DNA of 64,000 nucleotides from Paramacrobiotus metropolitanus (Eukaryota; Tardigrada; Eutardigrada; Parachela; Macrobiotidae), in the NCBI RefSeq assembly GCF_019649055.1, contig NW_026570303.1, forward strand, positions 186,001-250,000. Reading direction: 5' to 3'. The notes beneath the pieces are model-generated. The model was given only the letters and a program-made list of their open reading frames with translations, did no database searches and was not told where the DNA came from. Positions 25,031 through 37,658 of the stretch are shown here, piece by piece. The translations under genes and the position numbers were made by a program. Each line of letters begins with the position of its first letter. Within the stretch, counting starts at the first letter, position 1.

Positions 25031-26356
25031 ATGCATATCGATATGTCTAAGAAATGGCTGGAAGGGAAGGGGTTTCTGCTGGATATCACCGGAGTGCTGT
25101 ACGATAGTTGTGGCGCGACGGGAACCGCTATTCCCGGGTCCATCGAAGCCCTGCAGCTGCTACGACAGCATCATGTTCCCTTCCGTTTTATCACCAACGA
25201 AAGCACCTCCGACCGCCAGCACTTGGCCGTGAAACTCAACACGCTGGGCTTTGAGATCGGCGCGGAAGAGATCATCGCACCAGCACCACAGGTTGTCAAG
25301 GTACGCACTTTATTGGTTCGCATCAATACTTTTTTTCACTTTGCTTCGCTGGTGTTGTGTTGAAATTCACGGCTCCTGCATTTTTCCACTCTTTTGTATT
25401 TTGTTAAATATTTGGTATTTGTAATTTTGTATGCATGCAAGAGAAAGTTTGCAGTGAAAGGCAGAAACCTCGGAAGAAATAAAATCCTAAAAAGTAAAAA
25501 CTGCTAAAAATAAAATTGTTGAATTGCGTGGCGTGGGGTGCCGAGGGTACAGATAATACATTTGTGAATAGTTTTTTTGTGATTTTATCACTTGCATTTT
25601 TCCCTGTATTTTTCGGTTTGCTGCTGCACTTAATTAATGCACCGGAAAGCTCGTCGTGTTCAGAAATATTACAGAAAATTCAGAAATGCTATCTATTGTA
25701 TGTATATATGTGTAGTGTGTGCAGAAAAATATTTCGAAAACAGTGGGGCGTAGTGTGGCGAGGATTTAGATAGCAGGCTATAGAAAACAACTAATTGTGC
25801 GTTTCTCCAACAGATTCTGCGCGAACGCGGTCTGCGCCCATTCCTCCTAGTAAAAGACACCGTCCTCCCCGAATTCGCCGGCCTCAACACCATGAACCCC
25901 AACTGCGTGGTGATGGGCGACGCGCAGGACAACTTCTCCTACGAGAACATCAACCGCGCCTTCTCCGTCCTCATCAACCTCGCACAGCCGGTCCTCATAT
26001 CCATGGGCTGCGGCCGGTACTACAAAGAGACCGACGGCTTAAAAATGGACGTGGGGGCCTACTGCAAGGGCCTAGAGTACGCCTGCGGCATCCAGGCGGA
26101 ATACTGCGGCAAACCCGATCCCCGTTTCTTCCAGGCGGCCCTGGACAGTCTCGGGCTGGAGTCGGACACGGTGGTGATGGTGGGGGATGATGTGCGGAAT
26201 GATGTGAACGGGGCGCAGAAGGCCGGGATGATGGGGGTGCTGGTGCAGACGGGGAAGTATCGGACGGGCGATGAGGGACGCGGGGAGAAGCGGCCCGATG
26301 CTGTGATGGGGAATCTGCTGGGGGTGGTCAGAGCGTATTTGGATGCCGCGAAATAA
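25031..26356 (+). CDS. LHPP: Phospholysine phosphohistidine inorganic pyrophosphate phosphatase
   Basis: This is a HAD-superfamily hydrolase that removes phosphate from phosphohistidine or phospholysine and cleaves pyrophosphate in the cytosol. There are two exons, 25031-25300 and 25814-26356, joined in phase 0 (GTACGC donor, CAACAG acceptor), for 270 aa, the usual family length. HAD motif I is LLDITGVLYD with the nucleophilic Asp, motif II is around RFITNES, the GRYYKETDGL and ACGI blocks match human LHPP, and the last motif is MVGDDVRNDVNGAQ. The first ATG at 25031 is used; a second in-frame ATG lies 12 bases later. The second exon is clearly more GC-rich than the surrounding DNA. AATAAA is at 26376-26381. 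Confidence 0.93.
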
Positions 26357-26375
26357 GCCGGATAGACGATTGGTA

Positions 26376-26381
26376 AATAAA
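26376..26381 (+). terminator. LHPP: Poly(A) signal of LHPP
   Basis: AATAAA begins 20 bases after the LHPP stop codon, which would give a very short 3' UTR. Confidence 0.5.
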
Positions 26382-27067
26382 TTTTACAATTTTTTTCCTC
26401 GGTGAATATAGGCTGGAAGCTTTTTTTTGTTTTACTGGTGTTTTTTGATTCCCGGACGTGCCTTTATTAGACCAGATTTATCGGATAATCTACGAGTTAT
26501 CGGAATATATTGTTGACATAATCTCTGCAGGATAATTCAGCTGACGTTGTTAAGGCTACAATTTATCGCGAAGCGTTGTTGAAGTTTGATTTTCCACTGG
26601 TGGAGTTGCAAATGCATTGTAAAATTTAAACAAAAATGCGAAATTGACCAAAAATTTGTGTTAGTGTTACCTTGGGTGCGCAACTATACAGTATACAGTA
26701 CATATTACCGAATATTGTACATTAGTAAAACTAGTAACCAAAATTTGATAACGAACATTTCACTCGTCAAGCAAAATTCACCAGTGTTTACTAAATTTTG
26801 ACCGTTAACAGTGCTAATATCAGACGAGTAATAATATAATATCACACTATCTAATCCATTCATTCTGATTCAGTGATTCGGAAATCTGATCCACTATGAG
26901 CATAGAGACTAATACTGTATATTTCTGTATGCATTGATGCGAATTAAAATTTTTGCGCTAACTAACAAATTGTATGCACTGTTGCCAGAATGGTACCTAA
27001 GCTTCTAACAAAAATTACGAAAAAATACGTAAACGCGGAAAGTGTGTCCATTCGACTCACTGCGAAA
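26382..27067. other. Convergent intergenic stretch
   Basis: 3' flanks of LHPP (+) and of BTB-family gene A (-). AT-rich, no other feature seen. Confidence 0.4.
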
Positions 27068-30000
27068 TCAACTTTTGCCCCCGCCGATGTCTTTCAACAA
27101 CGGATGCGCCAATATCTCCGTCATCAACTGGGTCCACTGCGGGACACCGCGCAGTAACAGTCCCAATCCCCGCAAAACCATTTTTTGACCGATGCCGAGT
27201 TGCTGTTGGGTACCATCGCAGAAATTGCGACATAAACCTTGGGTCATCTCCTTCACCGCGTCCAGATCGAATCCGTGGTTCGGTTCACACAAGCGCTCCA
27301 GTAAGGTCAGCTGCAGCCACAGCTTAAACGGCTGAAAATCCCAGGCGATGGCTAATTTCAACAGTTCCACTATGCCCTCGGGAGTCAGTCGGGACGGATC
27401 CAAATGCAAGACGTCGAACTGCGTGCCGGCCGCCGCGGCATCGATGAACGCCATCATGGTTTCCTTGCTCACGTTGGCGTCGTACATGGTGACCTTTAGA
27501 ACATAGCTTTTGTATTCACTTCAAGTTTTTCGTATTAAAAGGCTTACGTACAGTACCATGGCCGGCATTTATTTAACACTAATATTTCGTAAGAAAGATG
27601 CACAGTTAATTTTTATATTATACTAATGCAATGTGTTAAGCAGATTATATAAGTTAGTGCTTCGACTTGTACAAGTATCTGAACAGCTTGTAGGAAGTAC
27701 CTTATAATTTTTGTCAAAATTACAATTTGTATAATGCAAAATTTAATACAGTACTTCCTTGAAACATAGCACTCTTCGACGTCCATTAAAACCGACAAGT
27801 AAAAATTTTTGCCTTGTTTACTGCTTTGCAAATGCACGAACTTTTATCCATACTGCAACTGCCTAATATCGTTACTGATCGACGATCATAATTCAATCGT
27901 GAATTATGTACGTATATCGTGTTTATGTGATACGGTCAATTATAAAATTGTTAGTTTTATTTAAAATCAATTTACTTGCAGTATGCCGGTATAAGGTATG
28001 CTTGTTCTTACGTTAATGTACCGAAAGTTACAGATACTTCTAGTCATAACCACTTGGAAACACTTCTTTTGCATGACGCATAACTCTACGAATATCGAAT
28101 ACTGAACAGGCAAGGAAGCTTCCGGCTCACCTTCCCCTGCTGTGTTTCCCCAAAGAGCCGTGCCGCAGTATCGGACAGGTTAACGAGAATACGACGGTCC
28201 ACCTTCACACTCCAGCGTAATTCCTTACGCAGCAGCACATTATCCACTCCCGCGTATCGCTTGACATCCGATTCGCCAACTTCCACCGGCACCGGTCCGC
28301 GCACTTGCCGCCACAGTTCCCGCAGAATGTGCCGCATGGGCACACGGAAGCGCACGTAACAAAAGGCCTTCAGGAAGACACGCAGGTCGTCAGCGGTGTC
28401 GGCGGTTGTAAGACCTTTGACTTTCACCAGCGATTCGTTGAGCGTGATGAGATCTGTGTTACTCTTTGGAGCTATGTCGATTTTGGCCGTCTCCGGATTG
28501 ACGAAAACCAGCGAGACGGACATTATCTCGGCGTCTGCCGGCAGCCGCTCGAAGCGGATGTTGGCGTGCCAGGGGATCTGGAAGCGGGATGAGTTGGAAC
28601 GTGGTGTGTCCGCCGTTTTCTCTACTGCTAAGCGAATAAAAAAGTCTTAAACGCCGCAAAAGTTTATTCTAATAGAATGCTCAGTACTGGATCATATAAT
28701 TATAGATATTTTAATGCTTTCTGGGGAATTTCGTAAAACAACATTTTGGTGGTTGGGCGACAGTTTCGTATGGGTATCTATGCATGATTACATATCATAA
28801 AACCTTTTTGGTTAATAAAATTCGTGCAGTACACAAGACGGCAAGGATTACGAAATACAGTTAATTCGTATGGGCAGTGTTTCTTCGTTCACCAGTAAAT
28901 CAGTAATCACCACTGGCAGTGCGTAGCAGCGTACGTTAAAACATGGCGGTATTCTCTTTGAAAGGCGTATAATACGTATCTGCACTCCACGTCAATCGCG
29001 GTCCGTCATGCAGTTCACCATGGCAGGTAAACGGATGTCAACAAGTTGGACTGTGTACTTAATTCGATTCGTCCGATAACGGTTAGACGATGTCACGGTA
29101 ACCACACTACTCGTAGTACCTGATGTATTCTATACACTGGCCGACAAAATTATAATAGAAATATCCCGGCCCGATTTTACGTACATATAATAGTTATTAT
29201 CATATTTTATTGACAGTTTAATTAAAGCCGTGGAGTATTTATTATTAACATACGATATTATGTTACCAAATACTGGATGCACGAGCCGATACATGTGTAT
29301 CACTTAAACCAAATTGTGTACATGCACGGGAAGTTTCGTTTTATCGCCCCAAAAGCTCTTTTTGCTTATATTGATGTAAATACATTTTTCTACAAACTTT
29401 CAAACTTCGAGGGATACCGGTACTTTATCAGACTTTTGATACGCTTACTCTGTATAGTCCTCGTAGTTGCAACTTCTTTAATACAGTATACACAGAGCAT
29501 CGGGAAAAACTGTTAAGAAGTGCGCGGGCGCGAATGTTTCCTTTTACGCGCACGGTACACGAACTTGTTGCTTATTGCCGGCAAACTTATTAGTTTTCAT
29601 ATAATTTTATATAGATATCTTCACTGCACTTACTAAACGCCTGCAGCTCTACTCCGTTATCCAGCCAATCGGGCAACGGCAGCAGCTCCTTCCCGCTGAT
29701 GATCAGGCGCACCCACTCCAGCTTGCCCCTTCCGTAATCGTTGGTCCACAGACGCTGCACACCCTTCTCCCGTTGGAAGGTGTACATGGCGCAACAAGCC
29801 AGTAGGTCGCCGCTGACCGGCTTCTTTGTGCTGGTCACCTTGAAGAGCTCGTCGTGCACGTTGGCCAGCATCCGGCTGATTTCCGGCTCCATGGTCTGCA
29901 CACGCTGCATGAAGGTAGACGGGGCCGGTGGTGCGGCGTGCGATGTCGACGCGGTCTCCTCGGTGCTGCGCCGGCGTTTACGCTCGGGTGAGGCGCCGGC

Positions 30001-30087
30001 TCCTGCCTGGGGCGCACTACCGCCGACGGGTGGTGGTGGTGGCATGTTAGCCGTGCTGCGATTGGGATCGCTTGGTGTGGTGTCCAT
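27068..30087 (-). CDS. BTB-family paralogue A, lacks the ubiquitin-like tail
   Basis: There are three exons, 30087..29634, 28627..28131 and 27493..27068, in phases 1 and 0, for 458 aa. The N-terminus is disordered, with a polyproline run (MPPPPPV) and a basic ERKRRR nuclear-signal-like patch. An unknown domain follows, with VQRLWTNDYGRGKLEWV. The end of exon 2 and exon 3 read as a divergent BTB fold: VDRRILVNLSDTAARLFG in place of the usual VHKAVLA...F, then AFIDAAAAG and EGIVELLKLAIAWDF. After the BTB-like helices comes a BACK-like helical part (IGQKMVLRGLGLLLRGVPQW). The protein stops at HPLLKDIGGGKS, where B and C continue into a ubiquitin-like domain. BTB proteins often act as Cul3 ubiquitin-ligase adaptors; that role here is inference. 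Confidence 0.72.
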
Positions 30088-31499
30088 TATTCTCTTGCCG
30101 GCTTAAAGAAAATTCAAAATTCTCAAACTGAAAGCGATATTAAACACCAAACATAAGAAAATGAGAGTGACTGCTTTGAGTGCTTTCGCCAGATCGAAAG
30201 AGCGCGCCTACCAGCAAGCAGAGCAGCTAGCGTTCTCTACCGAGGTACAGGATGTGGGATTGTTTAGAATATTCAAATCACGCAACAGAACTGCGAATTA
30301 CTTTTTCTCCAGAAGCAGACGTCGACTTCAGTGACACAAATCAGAAGGCTCCACGCTAATGTACCGTAGTTCGCACACTCACAACAAATTGCCGCTATAA
30401 GTGACAACTTGGTCGATTTATCTGAAATTAGCACTGTACTTGTCGGAGATTTGAGACAAATGGGATAAACTAGCCGCTAATGGCACTTCAGTCGTCGCCA
30501 GAGCACGGCATTTCCGGATTCGCAAGTACAATAAACTGAAATTGTGCAATTTAGTTGCCTGGACAAGTGGCTTGTTCGTAGTCGGTCGAAATCACCATGG
30601 TACAGTTGCTGGGCATAGGTAAGTCTACGAATGGTACCAGCAAACAACGGTTTCGAACCTTCTGATCATTATCTTGCAACATGCCCAGCTCATTTTTTTT
30701 GTTTACGGGTGATTTTACATGGAATGTTTACAGGCGGCGGCACCGGTGAAAACAAAGGCTCTGTAGCACACGAAATAGTAAAGGTCAGAAAATGCAACCA
30801 AGCCAAGAGATGGTGCGACTTCGAACTTGTCACCATCTGCAGCATCCCGAACAGAAAAAGGAGAAAATTTACCGTCATACCTTACAACCACGGAAAAACG
30901 AAATGGTTGTTTCGCTAGGCCATCTTTTAATTTCAGGTGTCTTTATGATGTCAGATTTACTTGATCGTTTTACCGACTACTAAAAAATATATTATTGTAA
31001 TCTCAGCAAGCTATCCTAAAAGCTCAGTAATCAAAGGCAATAATTTGTCACGCTAGGTTGTCAAGTTTAGTTTTCAACAGGTGGTCACTGTTTAATGAAT
31101 TGTAATCAAAAAAGATTACGTACAAAACTTTACATACTGTATCTCATTTCATGAGTGAGCAGCGGAATTAAGTACATTTTATTGATAACCAAATCAGTTA
31201 GGTAACTGAAACCACCACAACAAAAATTTCAAACTTGCCGGGAAAGTTTCACCAGTATTCTGACTGTTTAAAAAAATTCCCTCGAACTTCCACAGAATTT
31301 CTGACTATGTCCTTAATACAACATAATAAGTACAGTATACTACGTTTCGCACGGCAGCCCGAAACATTCAAATTCTGTAAATTCAAACATTCAAAACAGT
31401 CAAATGATTCAAATTAGGCCAACAAAATTCGAACCATAAACAAGTAGCAAGAATCAAGAAAAAACCACCAAAACAGCGGAAAACAATATGTCGGCCAAC
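30088..31499. other. Intergenic stretch between BTB genes A and B, with an anillin-end relic
   Basis: 30110-30420 resembles the region upstream of gene B (a shared GCCAGATCGAA block and following AT-rich pattern), so the promoter was probably duplicated with the gene. 30690-30905 resembles the 3' flank of anillin near 41910-42080. The rest shows no supported feature. Confidence 0.45.
30690..30905 (-). pseudogene. Short relic of the anillin 3' flank
   Basis: The stretch contains GAAAACAAAGGCTCT, GTCAGAAAA, GAAAATTTACCGTCAT and AACCACGG in the same order and with similar spacing to 41910-42080, just past the anillin stop. No coding part of anillin is left. It sits upstream of BTB gene A, as the anillin pseudogene sits upstream of B and anillin itself upstream of C. 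Confidence 0.5.
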
Positions 31500-31724
31500 T
31501 CACAAGGGAATCATCTTCATCCGCAGTGTACTCCCTTCTTGAACATTGCAATCTGCCAAGCACAACGCATCCGGCAGCACCTTGCCATCCAGCGTAATCT
31601 CCTGCTGCTCCATGGGAATCAACTCGGTGCTTTGCAGCATGGCTTTGACCACGGCCACCCAGAAGGCAAGGTTGACCTTCAGATTGTACTTGCGTCCCTC
31701 TGCTGTCTCCATCAGCACGTAGGT
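31500..31724 (-). other. Ubiquitin-like domain of gene B
   Basis: Seventy-four codons plus stop with the beta-grasp spacing of ubiquitin (EGRKYN, then IPMEQQ, DGK and ADCNVQEGSTL). The terminal Gly-Gly is absent, so this is a fixed domain and not a modifier. Confidence 0.75.
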
Positions 31725-34057
31725 ATTAACCGGGAATGCCGGCGCACCAGGCTGCGCAATCTCTTTAAGGAGCGGATGCGCCAGCATCTCGGCGACCAAC
31801 TGGGTCCACTGCGGCACACCGCGCAATAGCAGCAGCAATCCCTGCAGCATCATTTTTTGGCCGATGCCCAGCGGTTCGGCAGCGTCCTTGCAGCCGCGAC
31901 ACAACCCCTTGGCCGTCTCCACTACGGCGCCCAGATCAAGCCCGTGATGCGGTTCACACAAGCGTTCCAATAAGGTTAGCTGGAGCCACAGCTTCAACGG
32001 CTGAAAATCCCAGGCGCAGGCCAAATTCAGCAGTTCCAGGATGCCTTCTGGACTCAGTCGGGACGGGTCCAAGGGGAACACGTCCGACTGGATGCCTGCC
32101 GCCGCGGCATCAATGAAGGCCAACATCGATTCCCTGCTCACGTTTATGTCATAAGCGCTGACCTTTAAAACAAGGAAACCGTTATAATATACAGAGTCTT
32201 CCAAGCGGTTGCATACTCACCTTTCCTTGTTGCGTTTCACCGAAGATCCGCAAGGTAATTTCAGAAATACTGCTAAGAATCCGGCGGTCAACTTTTATAT
32301 TCCAGCGTGATCCTCTGCGCAACACGACGTTATCAGCTGCAACATAACGCGCGGCATCCGGTTCGCCGGCTTCCACCGGCACCGGTCCGCGCACTTGCCG
32401 CAACTGCTCTCGCAGCAGATGCCTCAGGGGCACGCGGAAGCGCACGTAACAGCAGGCCTTCTGGAAGACACCCAAATCGTCGGCGGTGTTGGTGAGTGTG
32501 TGACCTCGGACCATGAGGAGCTTCTCGTTGAGCAGAGCGAGAACGGTGCTATGCTTTTGAGGTAGGTCAACCTTCGCCGCGTCGGAATTGACAAAAACCA
32601 GCGTGACAGACCCGACCACGCAGTCTGCCGGCAGTCGCCCGAAGCGGATGTTGGCGCACCAGGGGATTCGGAATCCGGTTGAGTGGGGTAGCATGGAATC
32701 CATCGTTTTCTCTACTGCAGATTGAATGCAAAATCAGTGCAAGAGCGAGAACTGTTTTCTATGTAAGAGTACGTTCATAGTATGAGTATAAATGCTCAGT
32801 AGTAAAATTACAAATCGTTGTAGCTATTAGCTAATACAGTAACATAATATATATACAAAATTTTCGAGAAGTACGACTATTTTTCTCCGATTCAGTACTG
32901 TACTTAATTTATGTAAAACCAGTTTAACCGTTATTAAGTGAATGCGTTGGTATGCACATATAGATATGCACACATACAATATATCCAAGAATAATATAAC
33001 AAAACAAAGCACAAGTACATAATTATTGCAGTTACTTTAACGGATAACGTACGCTGTAGTGTACAATGCTCTGCATCTTTGCTCACTACGAGGATTCCTT
33101 CGACAAATTATTATAGTATAACAACGTCCTGCACTGACAATAAAAGGCACTGAATTAAAGCGAATACCTTGGCTTGCCGCCAAGTCCTGTAATCTTACGT
33201 CAGTTCACTAGCCAACAATTCAAATTAGAGGCGAAATTTTCTCACATTATGAACTACGAGTATGTACAATACTTCGGTTAGTCAGTTTGATTTGCATGGC
33301 TGTACCACAACGGACGTGCACAATACTGCATGCATTATTAGTAATCGCACAAATTATTACAATTATTAGTAGCCACGTATTACCATGAAATGGTCACTGT
33401 AACACTGTTATACTCTACACAGACAAGAAAGCGCTTGCATGAAAAGTACCTCGCACTTAAACGGTATGACGTAATTTTACGTAAATACTGCTTTTCCACT
33501 ACGCGTCCTCACAACAAGAGCAAAAAACCAAACAGACAGCGCAGTGACCGCACACAAGCCTGACACCTACTATCCATAACACGATGATAACTGCACTTAC
33601 CGAAAACTTGTAGCTCCACTCGGCTATCGAGCCATCCCGGCAACGGCACCAGCGTCTCCCCGCTGACAACCATACTGACAAATTCCAGCTTGCCCATCCC
33701 GTAATCGTTGGTCCACAGCCGCTGCACGCCCGCCTCCCGCTGGTAGGTGTACAGGGCGCAACAGGTCAGGAGGTCGCCGCCGGTCGGGCTCCCTGCTCCC
33801 AGCTTCAGCAGCTCCACATGGGCGTCAGTCAACATCCGGCTAATCATCGGTTCCATGGCCCGCACTCGTTCCGTGAAGGTCATCGACGGGGCTGCGGCGC
33901 GGCCGTGCGAGGAGGCGGTTTCTTCACTCTGGCGCCGGCGTTTGCGCTCCGGTGGGTCCGCGCCAGTTCCTGCCTGGGAAATGCTACCATTGACAGCGAG
34001 TGGTGGTGGCATAATAATCGTTCCGTACTGATGATCGCTGGATGAGGTGTCCATCAC
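31500..34057 (-). CDS. BTB-family paralogue B with C-terminal ubiquitin-like domain
   Basis: There are three exons, 34057..33601, 32714..32221 and 32162..31500, for 537 aa. Intron phases and domain borders are the same as in A and C. In order there is a proline/basic N-terminus (ERKRRRQSEE), VQRLWTNDYGMGKLEFV, a linker with PWCANIRFGRLPADC, the divergent BTB (KVDRRILSSISEI, AFIDAAAAG, EGILELLNLACAWDF) and the helical part (RGVPQWTQLVAEML). Residues about 464-537 read as a ubiquitin-like domain: TYVLMETAEGRKYN, VVKAMLQ, IPMEQQ, LDGKVL, LADCNVQEGSTL. These match ubiquitin's GK, VKxxI, IPxxQQ, GKxL and LxDYNIxxxSTL positions. It ends MIPL without a Gly-Gly, so it cannot be conjugated like ubiquitin. 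I infer a ubiquitin-pathway adaptor. Confidence 0.75.
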
Positions 34058-34919
34058 TCGAACTGGAAAGTTATAATCCGTACGAGAAACAGGCTTTAAA
34101 AAGCGTCGTACCGAAAACCAGACTCAAGAAAAATGTGAGACACTAGTCGCGGTTTGTGCCAGATCGAATTAAAGGCAGGTGTGTAAGTGTCTTAGTGTAT
34201 CCTGAGACGTGTGGAATGCGGGATCAATTCAATTGTTCGACTAGGCGCAATAGAACGGCGAATGACTTTTGGCTGAGTGACAGAATTCTTTGGTCGCGCA
34301 GAGGGCACATGCGAACACCGCTCAGTACACTCTCGAATTGTGCGCGGATAGTGTGCGTTGTGGCAGCGCGCCCTTTTTTTCGACGTTAGCCCGCGATAAG
34401 GTAAGTTCGGACCGCCACAAACAAATGCCGCAGTGATCGTCAATTGCTGATTCTTTAAAACAAAATAATATTTCTCGTACTCGTACTCGTCGTATAGCCT
34501 ACTCATGGTCAAGTATATTGAAAATCGGAACCAGTAGTGGCAGTAAAACCGTTTTAACATTACGTACCGTTTCTTTCCATAAAAAATCGAAACCGCGACC
34601 TTTCACAAACAAATCAACTTACTTATTACGTGAAAATAAAGTAACAATTTTATCTACTTATCATTGCTCTGAAAATGCGTCTTGTATCTGATGTTCAAGC
34701 TGAAATCATCATGCAGAGTTAATCACATCTGCATAGGTATACCGTACTGCTGTCAATTGTACTGTATACGAATGTACTTGTATCAGCAAGTACTGTGTAT
34801 ACGAGTACAGTACAAAACTGTTTGTAGAATCGTTTCGATACCGCATCTGATTTTCGCAAGTGCAATTCACTTTTGTTCAAAGGTTTCTTTACGTTCACAG
34901 TTTACATGCTGTGCTACTG
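34058..34919. other. Upstream region of BTB gene B
   Basis: The start of this region resembles the upstream region of gene A. A run of three CGTACT/CTCGTA units occurs at about 34475-34495. No gene is supported. The minus-strand frame 34192-34560 has no recognisable domain. Confidence 0.4.
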
Positions 34920-36810
34920 CAAGAAAACAAAAGCTAGCTGCTACACGAAAAAATAAAAGTCAGAAAAGCAACGAAGCCGCAAAAAAAGAAGCACATAAAC
35001 TGTTGGTACAAGGGACATCCGAAACAAACCAGGAGAAACTTTGATCGTTATGACCACGGAGGAAAAAACAACTCTCCACTGCGTATCACCGCATACGGAC
35101 ACACAGACCCCCATTTAATACAGCTTTGATTCCAATATCCGAATGGTGATAAAGATAAGGTAAAGATAAGCCGCCAATGCCGATCAGCGAAGTCAGTCCA
35201 GTAACGGCTCGCGGAGACAGAGCGGTTCAAGGCCAAGTTCAAGACGGAGAGATGCTTCCTCGGCAGCCAACGTTTTTGTCCATTCCTCCTTCCACACGAA
35301 CCGGAACTCGAAATTTTATAAATTACAGGCAATTTATATTATATAATTCTATAAAAATCGCTAACCTTTTTAATAAATATATGTACAGTGCAGCGCTAGC
35401 TTTACTCATTACTGGGAAATGACACTTCCTTCATTGTGCAGAAATATTTGCTATTTTAAATGAGAATATCATTACCAAATTCGACGATTTTATAACCAAA
35501 ATGCCCAGTTAATTTTATGAATATTCCGCTAACTTGTATCATAAACTCCCGACTAACTTATATCAGTGGAGATTCAGTAGTTCATTCTTCATATAATTCA
35601 TCCGCACCAACTTAAAAATGCAGTTACAGCCCTATGTCAAAGTAGTAATTCTCTAATGCACAGTTAATTACAACTAATTATCAGCGAAAGTTTGTACGCG
35701 TACAGATACTTGTGTCTAATATAAATAATGGGCGTATTTCCACTCAAAGCCATCCTTATGATTTTCCAGCGACGCACTGAACTGCGTTTTTTCATTTCTA
35801 TTTTTAGTGTGCCTTCGTATTTCAACATTTTAAATAATTATTTTTAAATAATTATTTATTTATTATTTAAATAATTATTTTAAATAAATAAATTAAACTA
35901 AAAATCCGATCCGCCGGTACATTTTTTAAAACAATTTCGATTACATTATTCAGTGTAAAAATAATATCATGTCTTAAATATTTTAAATATGAAATAAATC
36001 AAAAATATAGCAGTCTACAGTGCATACAATAAGATTATAAGCAACATCAAAATAAATCAATATTAGTACTAGCTCACCCCAGCAGTGTGGCAGCATAAAC
36101 TTCCGGTGCTCATGTTTCATGCTGAACTTACGATTATGCTTCACTTCTTCAGTTACTAACTGCCCGGTGAAATGGAACCTCCCATCCTTCTGGAGATGCT
36201 GCAGTGCGCTGACTTTCTGCGTGCCCAACATATATAATTTCCCTCTGGAAACGACGAGGAATAAATAAGTAGTATTCAGTAATTTCGGTGCAGACTAATG
36301 AGACTCGTGCTGTATATAAAAATTCAAGCACTTATGACTTCTCAATTTCAGGTGCACAAAACTCGCGTTATAAAAAAACAAAAAATTCAAATTAAATAAA
36401 ATAAAAATTTCAAATAAAAAAATAAAATAAGCTCAAATAAAAAAATTTTAATAGTTAAAATTCTACAATAACTGAGAAGCTGGAACGCCAAAAGAAATAA
36501 GAATGCTAATTTAACTAAGTAACAAAGAGCCGAATTATGTGGAAGACGCCATCATCAGGGTAAAAAAAAACCATAACATCGAAAACTGCAGTTACAGAAA
36601 CAACAACACTCGACTGGAGTGTTTCGAAGGGAAACTGTCCAAATCGGCGCGCTTGACTGTACGCCGTGCACCGAGGACGCGCCAGGAATGTGTCATGGTG
36701 GCGGTGTGCTTGATTCAACTCCTTGTTTTGCTTTTTCTAGTTTTCCTTCTGCACTGCCATCTGATAACAACGCGCCACACGGTCACAACAAATGTGAGTC
36801 ACAAAAAAGA
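34920..36810 (-). pseudogene. Internally deleted anillin pseudogene
   Basis: Three blocks resemble separate parts of the intact anillin locus in the same order. 34920-35340 matches 41940-42360 (last exon and 3' flank; the TGA stop position reads TGG). 36085-36295 matches anillin exon 10 at 44000-44200, including GGAGATGCTGCAG and CTGCGTGCCCA. 36640-36805 matches 46345-46525 around the start of exon 5, including CACTGCCATCTGATAA next to ACACGGTCA. Introns are retained in the copy, so it came from genomic duplication, not from mRNA. The intervening exons are gone and frames are broken, so no anillin protein can be made. Confidence 0.75.
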
Positions 36811-37658
36811 GCAAGGTCACAGTCTGCTGAAAAAGTACAAGGAGTATAACTTATTCAACTCATATTTTTAATACGAGTAATTTCTACTGTTATGTATTTA
36901 TGCTATTTATGCATAAGTCAGCCGTATAAATACTGACGCTTAGGTTTTTCTGTTTTTCGCGCAAGTCCATCGATACTGATTTATATTTTGTATCTTCTGC
37001 ATTTGGATGTCAATTTGTAAGATATATCAATTATAATTTATCCTGTTTCATTATATGTATTGCCAATTAGAAAGTACAGTATCTATCGTTTTCCATTGTT
37101 AGACATAAAAATCATGATGGATTAAATACGTTTCTTATTATTAGTTAAGGTATTACGGAGACTGGTTAACATTTTGGATTATAGTAAACTACGGTAGTGC
37201 TTTACAAGAACAACGGCAAGATACCTACTATACCTGGTGTGATTTCACCGGCACGTTTTAAGAATTGAGAGTTTAAAAGGGAACTGGATAGTTGTGATTG
37301 GTGTCATCTGCAGTGATTCTGCAGATCCTTATCAAATATTAGTCATATTCGAATGTGCTGTATATTAATCTAATTTCTTGATTATTTGATCCTATTTGCC
37401 CAGAGTTACGCCCTGCTAGCACAAAATCTTTATTAACACAGCAACAACTTTGATTCGTAGCTATTTCATACGCAGAGCAGATTTCAGAATCCACCAACCA
37501 CAGCAGAAGTAAAAATATACTTACTGTCTGCATTTAAGCATCAGTACAATCTACGGTAAAACCGTAAATGCATTTAAAATGATTAATAAAATCCCAAACG
37601 TCACGTTACTGTTTAGTGTTTACACGTTACATCAGAAGCCCAAAGCGCGCAACGTATG
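36811..37658. other. Gene-free stretch
   Basis: AT-rich DNA between the anillin relic and an inverted-repeat element. The minus-strand frame 37339-37533 has a signal-like start but no partner exon and no recognised family. No supported gene. Confidence 0.35.

Noticed and set aside
35815-35895. AT-rich inverted repeats of AAATAATTATTT
   Set aside because: Low-complexity A/T sequence inside the decayed anillin copy. The symmetry is explained by composition.
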